Shown in pieces: positions 25,659 through 34,062 of a DNA stretch of 64,000 nucleotides (positions are counted from its first letter, which is position 1; each line of letters begins with the position of its first letter). Position numbers and translations under genes: made by a program. Below the pieces are notes generated by a model that ran no database searches, was not told where the DNA came from, and was given only the letters and a program-made list of their open reading frames with translations. The DNA is from Paenibacillus riograndensis SBR5 (lineage in GTDB: Bacteria; Bacillota; Bacilli; Paenibacillales; Paenibacillaceae), in contig NZ_LN831776.1 in NCBI RefSeq assembly GCF_000981585.1, positions 6,753,532 through 6,817,531 of the forward strand, given 5' to 3'.

Positions 25659-26579
25659 ATGGTAAAAACAATTAACGTGGGTAATGGCACATTAGAGGTT
25701 GCCGAGATTTCATTAGGTTGTATGCGGATTGCCGACTTGTCGGCCAAAGAAGCTGACGTTCATATTCACAGTGCTCTGGAAGCAGGCATTGATTTTTTTG
25801 ACCATGCGGACATCTATGCCGCCGGCAAAGCTGAAGAAGTGTTTGGCGATGTCGTTGCCAGCAGCCCGGGCATGCGCGACAAGTTGATGATTCAGACGAA
25901 ATGCGGCATCCGCCAAGGCTTTTTTGACTTTTCCAAAGAGCATATTGTGTCATCCGTAGAGAACAGCCTGAAACGTCTGAAGACCGATTATGTGGATGTG
26001 CTTCTGCTCCACCGTCCTGACACCTTAATGGAGCCGGGGGAAGTCGCTGAAGCCTTCGATTACCTGGAGCAAAAAGGCATGGTCAAGCACTTCGGTGTCA
26101 GCAACCAGAACCCGCTGCAAATTGAGCTGCTCAAAAAAAATGTCAAACAAAAGCTGCTCTTCAATCAGCTGCAGCTGAGCATTATGGTTTCCGGCATGAT
26201 TGACTCCGGCTTCAATGTGAATATGACGAACTCCGCTTCCGTTGTGCATGATGGCGGCATTCTGGAGTACAGCCGTCTGCATGACATGACCATTCAGCCT
26301 TGGTCCCCGTTCCAATACGGCTTCTTTGAAGGCGTATTCCTGGGAAATGACAAGTTCCCGGAAGTGAACAAGGTTATTAACCGGTTGGCTGACGAAAAAG
26401 GTGTGGCCGACACTGCCATCGCTATCGCCTGGCTCCTAAGACACCCGGCCAAGATGCAGCCGATTGTAGGCACTACCAACACCCAGCGCCTGCTCGACAT
26501 TGCCAAGGCTTCAGATATCACCCTCTCCCGGGAAGAGTGGTATGAGATCTACCGTGCAGCGGGGAACAAGCTTCCTTAA
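25659..26579 (+). CDS. Aldo/keto reductase, YdhF-like
   Basis: A 306-residue NADPH-dependent oxidoreductase with the TIM-barrel AKR pattern. The tetrad is readable: Asp and Tyr in FDHADIYAAGKAEEVFG (about residues 47-53), Lys in IQTKCGIR (about 80) and His in LLLHRPD (about 113). The cofactor segment near the C-terminus has PIVGTTNTQRL. AAGGAG lies 11 bases before the ATG. It probably detoxifies reactive carbonyls under control of the divergent MerR regulator; the substrate is not defined. Confidence 0.92.
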   Translation: MVKTINVGNGTLEVAEISLGCMRIADLSAKEADVHIHSALEAGIDFFDHADIYAAGKAEEVFGDVVASSPGMRDKLMIQTKCGIRQGFFDFSKEHIVSSVENSLKRLKTDYVDVLLLHRPDTLMEPGEVAEAFDYLEQKGMVKHFGVSNQNPLQIELLKKNVKQKLLFNQLQLSIMVSGMIDSGFNVNMTNSASVVHDGGILEYSRLHDMTIQPWSPFQYGFFEGVFLGNDKFPEVNKVINRLADEKGVADTAIAIAWLLRHPAKMQPIVGTTNTQRLLDIAKASDITLSREEWYEIYRAAGNKLP

Positions 26580-26586
26580 CGGGCTT

Positions 26587-26618
26587 AGGGATACCGTTTT
26601 TTAGAGAATGGTATCCCT
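26587..26618 (+). terminator. Terminator after the aldo/keto reductase gene
   Basis: AGGGATACC / GGTATCCCT, 9-bp perfect arms with a T-rich 14-base loop, seven bases after the stop codon. No strong T-run follows. Confidence 0.6.
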
Positions 26619-26685
26619 CATCCTTGCTCTTAGTTTTTTCCTGCTGCCTGTAACAACGAGATTATAGATAACAGTTGGTGATAAG

Positions 26686-27501
26686 ATGTTCAAAATAGGA
26701 GAATTTTCTAAATTGACACAAATTTCAATCCGAATGCTCCGATACTATGATGAAGTAGGACTTTTAAAGCCAGCAGAAACCGACAAGTGGACAGGATACC
26801 GTATGTATTCGGTCGAGCAAATACCTGTTCTAAATAAAATTATTTATCTCCGGGATAGTGGATTTAATGTTTCGGAAATTGCAGTAGCCCTTGACAAAAT
26901 GGATGATAAATCGCTTATAGAACAGCTTGACGCAAAATATGCGGAAATAGAAAAGACAATTCAAGATAACATAGTTAAATTAAGAAAAATCGAAGTCGCT
27001 AAAAAGGAGCTTTTAGGGCAGAAAAATGAAATTCACTATAACATTTCAATTAAGTCCATTCCAAGTTATCAAGTTCTATCCCTGCGTAGAATCATTCGGG
27101 ACTATTACGCCGAGGGCGAACTATGGCAAGAGTTATCTGCTTTTGCCGAAGAAAACCACATACATATTTACAGTAATACTTTTTCTATTTATCACGACAT
27201 AGAGTACAAAGAGTCTCATGTGGATGTTGAGCTATGCCTTCCTGTAAAAAAACAGGGAAAAAGTACAAACTGCTTTACCTATCGAAATACCGAGCCTATA
27301 CCCACGATGGCTTGCACAATGGTATGTGGTGATTTCACTAATATAGCTGGAGCATATATAGCTTTTGCTGAATGGCTGCAACAGAACAGCCAATATAAGA
27401 TGTCCGGGCAAACACGGCAAATCGTACACTGTGGCCCATGGAATGAGAATAATCCAGAAAAATACCTAATAGAACTTCAAATACCATTGGAGATTGTATA
27501 A
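26686..27501 (+). CDS. MerR-family regulator with GyrI-like effector domain
   Basis: A 271-residue transcription factor. Winged helix MFKIGEFSKLTQISIRMLRYYDEVGLL, then a coiled coil (about 80-110), then a roughly 155-residue C-terminal domain with the GyrI/BmrR effector-binding pattern (KSIPSYQVLSLRRII, HVDVELCLPV, and a closing ELQIPLEIV). Such proteins activate promoters when bound to hydrophobic or cationic drugs. The gene is visibly more AT-rich than its neighbours, which hints at transfer. Its best visible target is the 19-bp-spacer promoter immediately downstream. Confidence 0.88.
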   Translation: MFKIGEFSKLTQISIRMLRYYDEVGLLKPAETDKWTGYRMYSVEQIPVLNKIIYLRDSGFNVSEIAVALDKMDDKSLIEQLDAKYAEIEKTIQDNIVKLRKIEVAKKELLGQKNEIHYNISIKSIPSYQVLSLRRIIRDYYAEGELWQELSAFAEENHIHIYSNTFSIYHDIEYKESHVDVELCLPVKKQGKSTNCFTYRNTEPIPTMACTMVCGDFTNIAGAYIAFAEWLQQNSQYKMSGQTRQIVHCGPWNENNPEKYLIELQIPLEIV

Positions 27502-27533
27502 AAACGTCTTGCATTTTGCTGGACGTTTTTTTA
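27500..27533 (+). terminator. Rho-independent terminator after the MerR/GyrI gene
   Basis: AAAAACGTC / GACGTTTTT arms, 13-base loop, followed by a further TT and AT; a good T-run. It directly follows the stop codon. Confidence 0.85.
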
Positions 27534-27538
27534 TCCTC

Positions 27539-27569
27539 TTGACTCTCACATGGTGTGAGGGCTTACGCT
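27539..27569 (+). promoter_or_regulatory. MerR-type promoter upstream of the trmO-like gene
   Basis: -35 TTGACT and -10 TACGCT with a 19-base spacer that contains the perfect dyad CTCACA-TGG-TGTGAG. This is the classical architecture for MerR activation. It lies between the MerR/GyrI gene and the trmO-like gene. Confidence 0.72.
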
Positions 27570-27601
27570 GCACCTGACATCGAATACGAGGAGGATATAA
27601 T

Positions 27602-28078
27602 ATGAGTAATTTAGAAGTACATTCCATTGGCAAGATTCGCAGCAACGAGAGCGGTACTTTCATTACATTGGAAAAAAAATTCATTCCGGCTTTACAATCA
27701 TTAGAGGGTTTTAGCCATATCAATGTACTTTGGTGGATTAGCGATCACGACGACGAGCATTCGCGCTCCGTACTGCAAACCGAGTCACCGTACAAAGGCT
27801 CTCCCGAGGTCATGGGGATTTTTGCTACAAGGTCGCCTATGCGTCCTAATCCGATAGCGTTGACCGCAGCGGAAATTATCCAAATCGACTTTGAAAAGGG
27901 CATAATTCAAGTGGCATTTATGGATGCATACGACAATACTCCCGTTCTTGATATTAAGCCTTACACGCCCAGCCTTGACAGGGTTGAAACCCCCGGTGTC
28001 CCGGCATGGTGCAGCAGGTGGCCGAAAAGTACTGAAGAATCTGGTTCCTTTAATTGGGCAGAAGTTTTTAATTTTTAA
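27602..28078 (+). CDS. trmO: TrmO-family tRNA (t6A37) N6-methyltransferase
   Basis: A 158-residue member of the TrmO/YaeB/TsaA family, SAM-dependent enzymes that add the N6-methyl of m6t6A at position 37 of certain tRNAs. Hallmarks: IGKIRSNE near the N-terminus, FSHINVLWWISDHD, and the signature FATRSPMRPNPIALT near residue 80, then DIKPYTPSLD. Length suits the core domain without the C-terminal extension found in some homologues. GAGGAGG precedes the ATG. The MerR-like promoter is odd for a translation-fidelity enzyme and points to inducible use, or to a paralogue acting on a small molecule. Confidence 0.88.
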   Translation: MSNLEVHSIGKIRSNESGTFITLEKKFIPALQSLEGFSHINVLWWISDHDDEHSRSVLQTESPYKGSPEVMGIFATRSPMRPNPIALTAAEIIQIDFEKGIIQVAFMDAYDNTPVLDIKPYTPSLDRVETPGVPAWCSRWPKSTEESGSFNWAEVFNF

Positions 28079-28111
28079 GGAGGGAAGAGCTTAGCAGATC
28101 GAATTATTCAA

Positions 28112-28142
28112 GCGGTATAGCATCTTGTAATTGCTATACCGC
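28112..28142. terminator. Convergent terminator between trmO-like and amylase genes
   Basis: GCGGTATAGCA / TGCTATACCGC, 11-bp perfect arms with a 9-base loop. No long T-run on either strand. Confidence 0.65.
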
Positions 28143-28223
28143 CCACATCTTAAACATCTTTATCTCAGCCCAGTTAAATCAAGGTTTTACGGGTTTTTAT
28201 TTCTTACATCCTGTACGTTTGTT

Positions 28224-31200
28224 TTATTTCAGATAAGGTCCGGTCTCTCCAATTCCGCCTTTGCCGTTCAGGACATAGACCCTTGCATTCCCTTTGCCGG
28301 AGCATGTCAGGGTAATCGTACCGTTGGTAACGGTTTTGGTATCGCCAGTCACCGCATCCACATAGGTTCCGTTCGGAATCCCGGTAAAGGTAGCATTTCC
28401 CGAAATCGTAACCAAGGCAAAGCTGTCAATGCCTTTGGCGCTGTCAGTGTATCTTCTTTTAAATGCCAGGTTCCCTGATACATTCTCTGTAGAATACTGG
28501 CCTTTCTGTAAGGCTGGAACCGCTCTTCTGATCAGATTCAGCTGTCTGATATGCTTCGCCAAAGGATAATTCAGCGATTCGGCAAGCGTGCCGGTTGCAT
28601 TCGTATATTTACCGTAATCCTGAACCGTAACGCTGCCTTCTATGTGATCGCCATAGTAAGCACGGCCTGTTGCGCTGAGCGGTGCGTTTGGACCTACATC
28701 GAGGACTACTCCCTTCTTGAACTCGATTTCCGAGCCATAGTAGATGGCGGGAATTCCCCGGAAGGTGAACATCAGCGCGAGATTCTCAGCCCAAGTATCC
28801 TGTGTACCCGCAAACCGCTGATTTTCCGGAGCCTGGTCCGGTGCATAGTCATGAGAGTCGACATAGGTTACATTCCAGGTTGCATCATTATAGAATTGGT
28901 CACCGCTTCTCATACTGAAGGCTTCCTGTGCTGTCTTGAAAGCCCAATGCATCGGAAAATCAATTACATCCATACCCGATTTCATCGAATAGTCAGGCGC
29001 ATGATAGGTATTGCCGTTCAGGAAAGCATTGTTCGAAGTAGGCTGGCCTGCTGTAGTAGAATTGTCTGCCCACTCCTGTTCAACCGACGCTTTGTTGGAA
29101 GCGTAATCATTTGTACTATCGCCCGGATACGATTTCGCAGATTTCCAGGTATAAAACGGCGTCGAAATTGCCGGAATTCCGCTGTTCCATACATCTCTGT
29201 AGCGGGTGGCCACTTCACCAAACATGAAGAAGTCCGAGCCTCCTCTTGTCTTCCAGGCAGGAATAAAGTATTTATTGAAAATATACCGGCTCACATGCTT
29301 CACTGTATCGAGACGGAAAGCGTCAACACCCATATCAATATATTGGTTATAGGAGTCAATCAGATATTGGTCAACTACAGGATTCTCCGTGTTGAGGTCG
29401 ACGCAGTCTCCGGCAATCTGTCCTGTCTGTACGGTGTAGGATTCCCAGGAAAGGCTTTTCTCCGTATGGTACATGTTATTGTTTGTCTCCGCCGTCTTCA
29501 TTAAGGCAATTCTTGCCTGATATTGCTGATCGGGTGTCATGGAATCATAGTTTGACGGCAGCTTATCCGTTATTTTGAGCAAGTTGCTGACGGTATCCGG
29601 CTTGGTCTCATCTTTCTTGAACATGGGGAACAAATTCTCTTCACCGAAATTGCCGGTATGATTGACAACGACATCCTGAATAATTTTTATCCCTTTTGCA
29701 TGCGCGGCATTGATTAAATCTTGATAGGAGGCTCCCGCAGATTCATACCTTGGGTCTACTTTGGCAAAATTGATCGCGTGGTACCCGTGATAATCGTAAC
29801 CGCTCGCATTCTGCACAACAGGTGTAATCCAGATGGCACTGAATCCGAGGGCTTTGATGTAATCCAGCTTTTGAATCAGCCCTTTAAAGTCTCCTCTCCA
29901 AGCCGGGTCCGAATCCGGATTATTCGCCTTGGCATCATCCCATGCGTGCTCGTTGTTACTTGGATCGCCATCATAGAACCGCGAAGTGATGACGAAATAA
30001 ATGCTGTCCTCCCGGAAATCTCCCGACTTTCCAATATTGTAGACAAAGCTTTGTGTGGTTTGATTCCCAGCTCCGTCTATCACAAGGAACTTCAGGGTGG
30101 TGGTTTTGGAGATCAGGATGGAAGGTCCCGTCAAACCGGCCATTGCATTGCCAGAAATATAAGCTTTAGAACCTGCGGTTGGTTCCGTACCATCATCGGT
30201 ATAATATGCCCTTGTGGTTGCTGCCTTGTTATCTTTTATGTTAAAGGATACGGTAACCGCAGTATCGGAATGCCCCACAGGCAAATTCGGAGTGATGGTT
30301 GGAGCCTGTAAATCGGCATTTAAGTCAATGACATAAGCGAAAGAAGCTACATTTCCTGCCTGACCGGTTGAGTTCACACCAAAAGCCTTGATGGTCATAG
30401 AGGAAGCCACCTGAATTGGCGAGGTATACAAGGCTGATGCTGCCGTAGGTGTTGAACCGTTGGTTGTATAGTAAATTTTATCCCCGCTATTGGTGCTGGA
30501 AAGCTTCACCGTCTGGGCAGAATCATATGTTTTTGGTGCAGGAGAGACTGAAATCACTGGAATTTTGGGGAGTTCCGGGTTGGCTTCATACCACATGTTA
30601 TCCGTGTAAAACCAGGACTCCTTCACATTGCGGGACAAATCGGCCGTCTGTTTACCGCTGCCGTCATTAAAAATCATACTGGCACTCGCGGCTCCGGCAA
30701 TCGTATAGCTGTACCAGTCATTTCCGTCGGAATTCATCAGAATTCCCGGCCATGCCCCGCTTGTCGGAACGGTTGCTGGACTCAGATTCCAGTAATGGAT
30801 TCGCATTGAATTCCAGCTTGAGGGTTTCTTCACATGAACCGTTATCCCGGCTGCTGGTGTTGCAGTTGCCGTTGCTGTAGGTGTTACCGTTGCTGTAGGC
30901 GTGGCTGTTGCTGTAGGCGTTGCCGTTGCTGTAGGCGTGGCTGTTGCTGTAGGCGTTGCCGTTGCTGTAGGCGTGGCTGTTGCTGTAGGCGTTGCCGTTG
31001 CTGTAGGCGTGGCTGTTGCTGTAGGCGTGGCTGTTGCTGTAGGCGTTGGAGTAATTCCAGCAGAAAGTGTCATGTAATCAAGATTAATATTACCACTGTC
31101 ATTAGAATCATATTTGTATGCAATCGTATTATTCCCTGCCAGTAAGGAGAGGGTTTCGGTTTGGTCACCCCAGGTGTTCCAGTTTGCCAGACTTGCCAAG

Positions 31201-31775
31201 GTTGTCTGTTTAACTTTGCTTCCGTTGACGTATATGGAAACTGTCTTCGCACTTCCGCTTGCGTTAGCGTAATGGAGAGTGGCATTATAAGTGCCTGCTG
31301 TTGAAGCCTGAACGGTAAAAGTTGCAGTTGCTCCGGGAACATTGTATCCATCCACAAACCCGGTCCCTGAATACCCGGTGTGATCGGTATTTACCTTTGC
31401 CCCTCCAGACAAAACCGCGCTTTCGCCTTCATACTTCCCCTCAGCCGGTATAACCACCGTCCAGTTCTTCCCGCCATTACTATCCCAATAATCCGTAGGC
31501 GCCGTAATGTGATAGCAATAAATTAATGTAGCACCTTCTGGCACACTAATGTTTGCAGTAAATGTAGACCCGCTCTTGGACATAACCGTGTCCGTAGAAT
31601 CTGTCCAGTTATTTGCAGTCCAATGCAGCGTCACGGCAGCTGCCGTAGAATTCGTATAGGTTACTGTATAATCGGTATTGCTTGCAGAAGCCCCGCCGGA
31701 CAGCCCGAACAAGCTAAAACAAAGTGCAAAAATGACTAACCATGAAACATATGACCTGGTTTTTTTTCTCAACAC
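28224..31775 (-). CDS. Secreted modular alpha-amylase (GH13) with starch-binding modules
   Basis: About 1183 residues. Degrades starch or related alpha-glucans outside the cell. Order: signal peptide (1-31, cut after ASA), CBM25-like starch-binding module (about 35-115), CBM35/6-like module (about 125-245), a long Thr/Ala/Pro linker built from TATATP (about 248-315), CBM26-like module (about 316-410), two chitobiase-C-type beta modules (about 412-590), the GH13 barrel (about 595-1090) and a C-terminal beta domain. Catalytic residues: Asp823 in DAFRLD, Glu854 in FGEVA and Asp976 in DSHD. GTG start chosen because GGGAGG lies 7 bases upstream; an ATG 15 bases earlier overlaps that site. It is transcribed alone, with cre sites upstream. 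Confidence 0.9.
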   Translation of the reverse strand: MLRKKTRSYVSWLVIFALCFSLFGLSGGASASNTDYTVTYTNSTAAAVTLHWTANNWTDSTDTVMSKSGSTFTANISVPEGATLIYCYHITAPTDYWDSNGGKNWTVVIPAEGKYEGESAVLSGGAKVNTDHTGYSGTGFVDGYNVPGATATFTVQASTAGTYNATLHYANASGSAKTVSIYVNGSKVKQTTLASLANWNTWGDQTETLSLLAGNNTIAYKYDSNDSGNINLDYMTLSAGITPTPTATATPTATATPTATATPTATATPTATATPTATATPTATATPTATATPTATVTPTATATATPAAGITVHVKKPSSWNSMRIHYWNLSPATVPTSGAWPGILMNSDGNDWYSYTIAGAASASMIFNDGSGKQTADLSRNVKESWFYTDNMWYEANPELPKIPVISVSPAPKTYDSAQTVKLSSTNSGDKIYYTTNGSTPTAASALYTSPIQVASSMTIKAFGVNSTGQAGNVASFAYVIDLNADLQAPTITPNLPVGHSDTAVTVSFNIKDNKAATTRAYYTDDGTEPTAGSKAYISGNAMAGLTGPSILISKTTTLKFLVIDGAGNQTTQSFVYNIGKSGDFREDSIYFVITSRFYDGDPSNNEHAWDDAKANNPDSDPAWRGDFKGLIQKLDYIKALGFSAIWITPVVQNASGYDYHGYHAINFAKVDPRYESAGASYQDLINAAHAKGIKIIQDVVVNHTGNFGEENLFPMFKKDETKPDTVSNLLKITDKLPSNYDSMTPDQQYQARIALMKTAETNNNMYHTEKSLSWESYTVQTGQIAGDCVDLNTENPVVDQYLIDSYNQYIDMGVDAFRLDTVKHVSRYIFNKYFIPAWKTRGGSDFFMFGEVATRYRDVWNSGIPAISTPFYTWKSAKSYPGDSTNDYASNKASVEQEWADNSTTAGQPTSNNAFLNGNTYHAPDYSMKSGMDVIDFPMHWAFKTAQEAFSMRSGDQFYNDATWNVTYVDSHDYAPDQAPENQRFAGTQDTWAENLALMFTFRGIPAIYYGSEIEFKKGVVLDVGPNAPLSATGRAYYGDHIEGSVTVQDYGKYTNATGTLAESLNYPLAKHIRQLNLIRRAVPALQKGQYSTENVSGNLAFKRRYTDSAKGIDSFALVTISGNATFTGIPNGTYVDAVTGDTKTVTNGTITLTCSGKGNARVYVLNGKGGIGETGPYLK
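30857..31049. repeat. Tandem 18/36-bp repeat encoding the amylase linker
   Basis: Alternating near-identical 18-bp units (GTTGCTGTAGGCGTTGCC and GTTGCTGTAGGCGTGGCT on the plus strand) encode TATATP repeats on the minus strand. Low-complexity and in frame. Confidence 0.95.
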
Positions 31776-31803
31776 GGACAAACCTCCCATGAATTTAATA
31801 GAA

Positions 31804-31819
31804 GCGCAAACGTTTGCAT
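31804..31819. promoter_or_regulatory. cre-like catabolite repression site at the amylase start
   Basis: ATGCAAACGTTTGCGC on the minus strand, with a perfect GCAAACGTTTGC core. It fits the CcpA consensus (WTGNAANCGNWWNCAW) except near the end, about 30 bases upstream of the start codon. Confidence 0.75.
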
Positions 31820-32018
31820 TAAAGTGAAAAAAAATACGCCGCTACAATTTTTCATCAACCGCCCCCTGTTGGACATATAGAAAAGCACTCATGTACGCGC
31901 TTACAATTCAAGCTGATAAACAAACCAAGAAGAAATTCAAATTCCGCATACAATCGACTTTTTCCTTTTCTGATTATAATCCCCATCTTTTTCCTGGTCA
32001 ATGATAATTTGAACGTTC

Positions 32019-32034
32019 ATGAAAGCGTATGCAT
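32019..32034. promoter_or_regulatory. Perfect-consensus cre site
   Basis: ATGAAAGCGTATGCAT matches every position of WTGNAANCGNWWNCAW. It lies about 245 bases upstream of the amylase start and about 115 bases past the exporter stop, so CcpA could act on either unit. Confidence 0.72.
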
Positions 32035-32148
32035 AGAATCTTCAGTCAAAACTCAACCCGCGCGCACCGATTGGGTACCGGAACGTGCGGGCTGCTTTTT
32101 TATCTGTCTGCTTGACAGGGTGCGGCCAAGCCGGGATTTACGTTTTTT

Positions 32149-34062
32149 TTATGAATGAATAGAGTTTCCTGCTGCAGTCACCGGATGCAGATCCGGCCCC
32201 TGAGAATCGAATTGGCTGTGATAGAGGTCAAAGTAAGCTCCTCTTTTGGCCAAAAGCTCCAGATGGCTGCCCTGTTCAATTACCGTCCCCTGATCGATCA
32301 CCAGAATAATGTCCGCATTGCGGATAGTGGACAGCCTGTGGGCGATAACAAAGCTGGTTTTCCCCTTCATCAAGGTGTTCATAGCCTTCTGAATATATAT
32401 CTCCGTACGTGTATCTACATTGCTGGTTGCTTCATCCAGAATCAGAATCGGCGGGTGGGTAAGAAAAGCCCTTGCGATGGTCAGTAATTGTTTTTGCCCC
32501 TGGGAGAGATTCGAAGCTTCCTCGTTGATCACAGTATCATAGCCGTCCGGCAAAGTCCGGATAAAATGATCAGCATGGGCCAGCTCCGCAGCATGGATAA
32601 TCTCCGCAAAGGTGCAATTGGGGCAGCCGTAAGCTATATTGTCCTTGATCGTTCCATGAAACAGCCAGGTATCCTGAAGGACCACACCGAACATTCTCCG
32701 CAGACCGGCCCGCTGCATATCTCTGATGTCCACGCCATCAATCCGGATCTCCCCTTGATTAATTTCATAAAACCGCATCAGCACATTGACCAGCGTAGTT
32801 TTCCCGGCCCCCGTTGGACCTACAATAGCCACAGTGTTCCCCTTCTCCACTTGAAAATCAACATTCCGGAGCAGAGCCTCTCCCCCATCATACGCAAAGC
32901 TGACGTTGTGGTAGCCGACCCGGCCCTGGGGGTTCGCAATGGCAATAGCCTCTGCAGCTTCCATGTCTTTCAGCTCTTCCATCGCATCCAGTACTTCAAA
33001 AATCCGTTCAGCGGATGCGATCGTAGCCTGAAAGCTGTTCATAATATTCGAGATTTGGTTAATCGGCCGGGAAAACTGCTTAGAATACTGAATAAAGGCT
33101 TGAATATCGCCTATCTTTATTTTTCCATGAATTACGAAAATCCCACCGGCAACGCACACTACGATATACCCGATGTTATTGATGAAATCCATTAAGGGCA
33201 TCATAAAGCCGGTAATAAACTGGGACTTCACCCCCGCTTCACACAGCCTGCCGTTGATCTCCCTGAACTTCTCCTCCGATTCTTGTTCCAGCCCGTAGGC
33301 CTCTACGACAGTTAGACCTGTGTACATTTCTTCCACATGCCCGTTAAGCTCCCCCGCAGCTCTGCGCTGGGCGATAAAATAGGGTTGCGACCGTCCCGCC
33401 AAAAACTTGATCGATAAGACACTTAATGGAATGGTTACTACTGTGACCAAGGTTAATAAAGGGCTGATCAGCAGCATCATGGCCAACACTCCAACAATGA
33501 GAATTACGGCCGAAATCAGCTGGGTAAGATTCTGCTGCAGGGTGACTCCGATTGTATCCACATCATTGGTCACACGGTTCAATAACTCGCCATGGGAGTA
33601 CAAATCAAAAAATTTCAAGGGCAGCCGGGCCATCTTCCGGTTCAAATCTTCCCTTATTTGAAAAACAATTTTTTGTGAAATATTCACCATGAAATGCTGC
33701 TGCAAATAGGAGAAGACCGCACTAATCAGATAGATGCTGAACAGAATGAATATGATACTTCTAATCGCCGCAAAATCAATATGGGCTCCAGCAGTATTCT
33801 TCAGTCTGCCGGAAATCCCTTCTGCCAGGATATTGGTGGCATCCCCCATTATTTTAGGGCTGAAAATACTGAATAGTGTACTGGCCACAGTCATCAGACA
33901 TACCATTAACACCTGCAGCTTATATTTATCCAGATATCCCAGAATTCGTTTGACCGTGCCTTTATAGTTTTTGACCTTTTCTTTGGGGTGACCAATGGAG
34001 CCTACCGGATTGAGGCCTCTCATAGATTTGTTCATTAACGAGGTTTTATCCTCCTTGCTCAT
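32149..34062 (-). CDS. ABC exporter half-transporter, catalytic subunit (YfiC/LmrD type)
   Basis: A 637-residue fusion of six transmembrane helices and an ATPase, forming with its neighbour a heterodimeric drug/peptide exporter. The ATPase has Walker A GPTGAGKTTLV (about residue 418), a slightly unusual signature NLSQGQKQLL and canonical Walker B ILILDEATSNVD with the catalytic Glu. The charged N-terminus of about 40 residues is longer than in single-chain exporters. Start follows GGGGAGG and overlaps the stop of the partner gene (ATGA). At the end of the PKS/NRPS operon it most likely exports the product and gives self-protection. Confidence 0.9.
   Translation of the reverse strand: MSKEDKTSLMNKSMRGLNPVGSIGHPKEKVKNYKGTVKRILGYLDKYKLQVLMVCLMTVASTLFSIFSPKIMGDATNILAEGISGRLKNTAGAHIDFAAIRSIIFILFSIYLISAVFSYLQQHFMVNISQKIVFQIREDLNRKMARLPLKFFDLYSHGELLNRVTNDVDTIGVTLQQNLTQLISAVILIVGVLAMMLLISPLLTLVTVVTIPLSVLSIKFLAGRSQPYFIAQRRAAGELNGHVEEMYTGLTVVEAYGLEQESEEKFREINGRLCEAGVKSQFITGFMMPLMDFINNIGYIVVCVAGGIFVIHGKIKIGDIQAFIQYSKQFSRPINQISNIMNSFQATIASAERIFEVLDAMEELKDMEAAEAIAIANPQGRVGYHNVSFAYDGGEALLRNVDFQVEKGNTVAIVGPTGAGKTTLVNVLMRFYEINQGEIRIDGVDIRDMQRAGLRRMFGVVLQDTWLFHGTIKDNIAYGCPNCTFAEIIHAAELAHADHFIRTLPDGYDTVINEEASNLSQGQKQLLTIARAFLTHPPILILDEATSNVDTRTEIYIQKAMNTLMKGKTSFVIAHRLSTIRNADIILVIDQGTVIEQGSHLELLAKRGAYFDLYHSQFDSQGPDLHPVTAAGNSIHS

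Larger units (their letters stand above)
31776..32148. other. Upstream region of the amylase gene
   Basis: Non-coding. It holds two cre-like sites and AT-rich promoter-like DNA for the amylase. A GC-rich imperfect hairpin at about 32058-32092 (CCCGC..GCAC / GTGC..GGG) may end the exporter message of the biosynthetic operon. No small gene is evident. Confidence 0.5.

Noticed and set aside
30834..31145. Cys/Arg-rich open frame opposite the amylase linker
   Set aside because: It is the antisense of the TATATP tandem repeat; composition reflects the repeat and no ribosome binding site precedes it.
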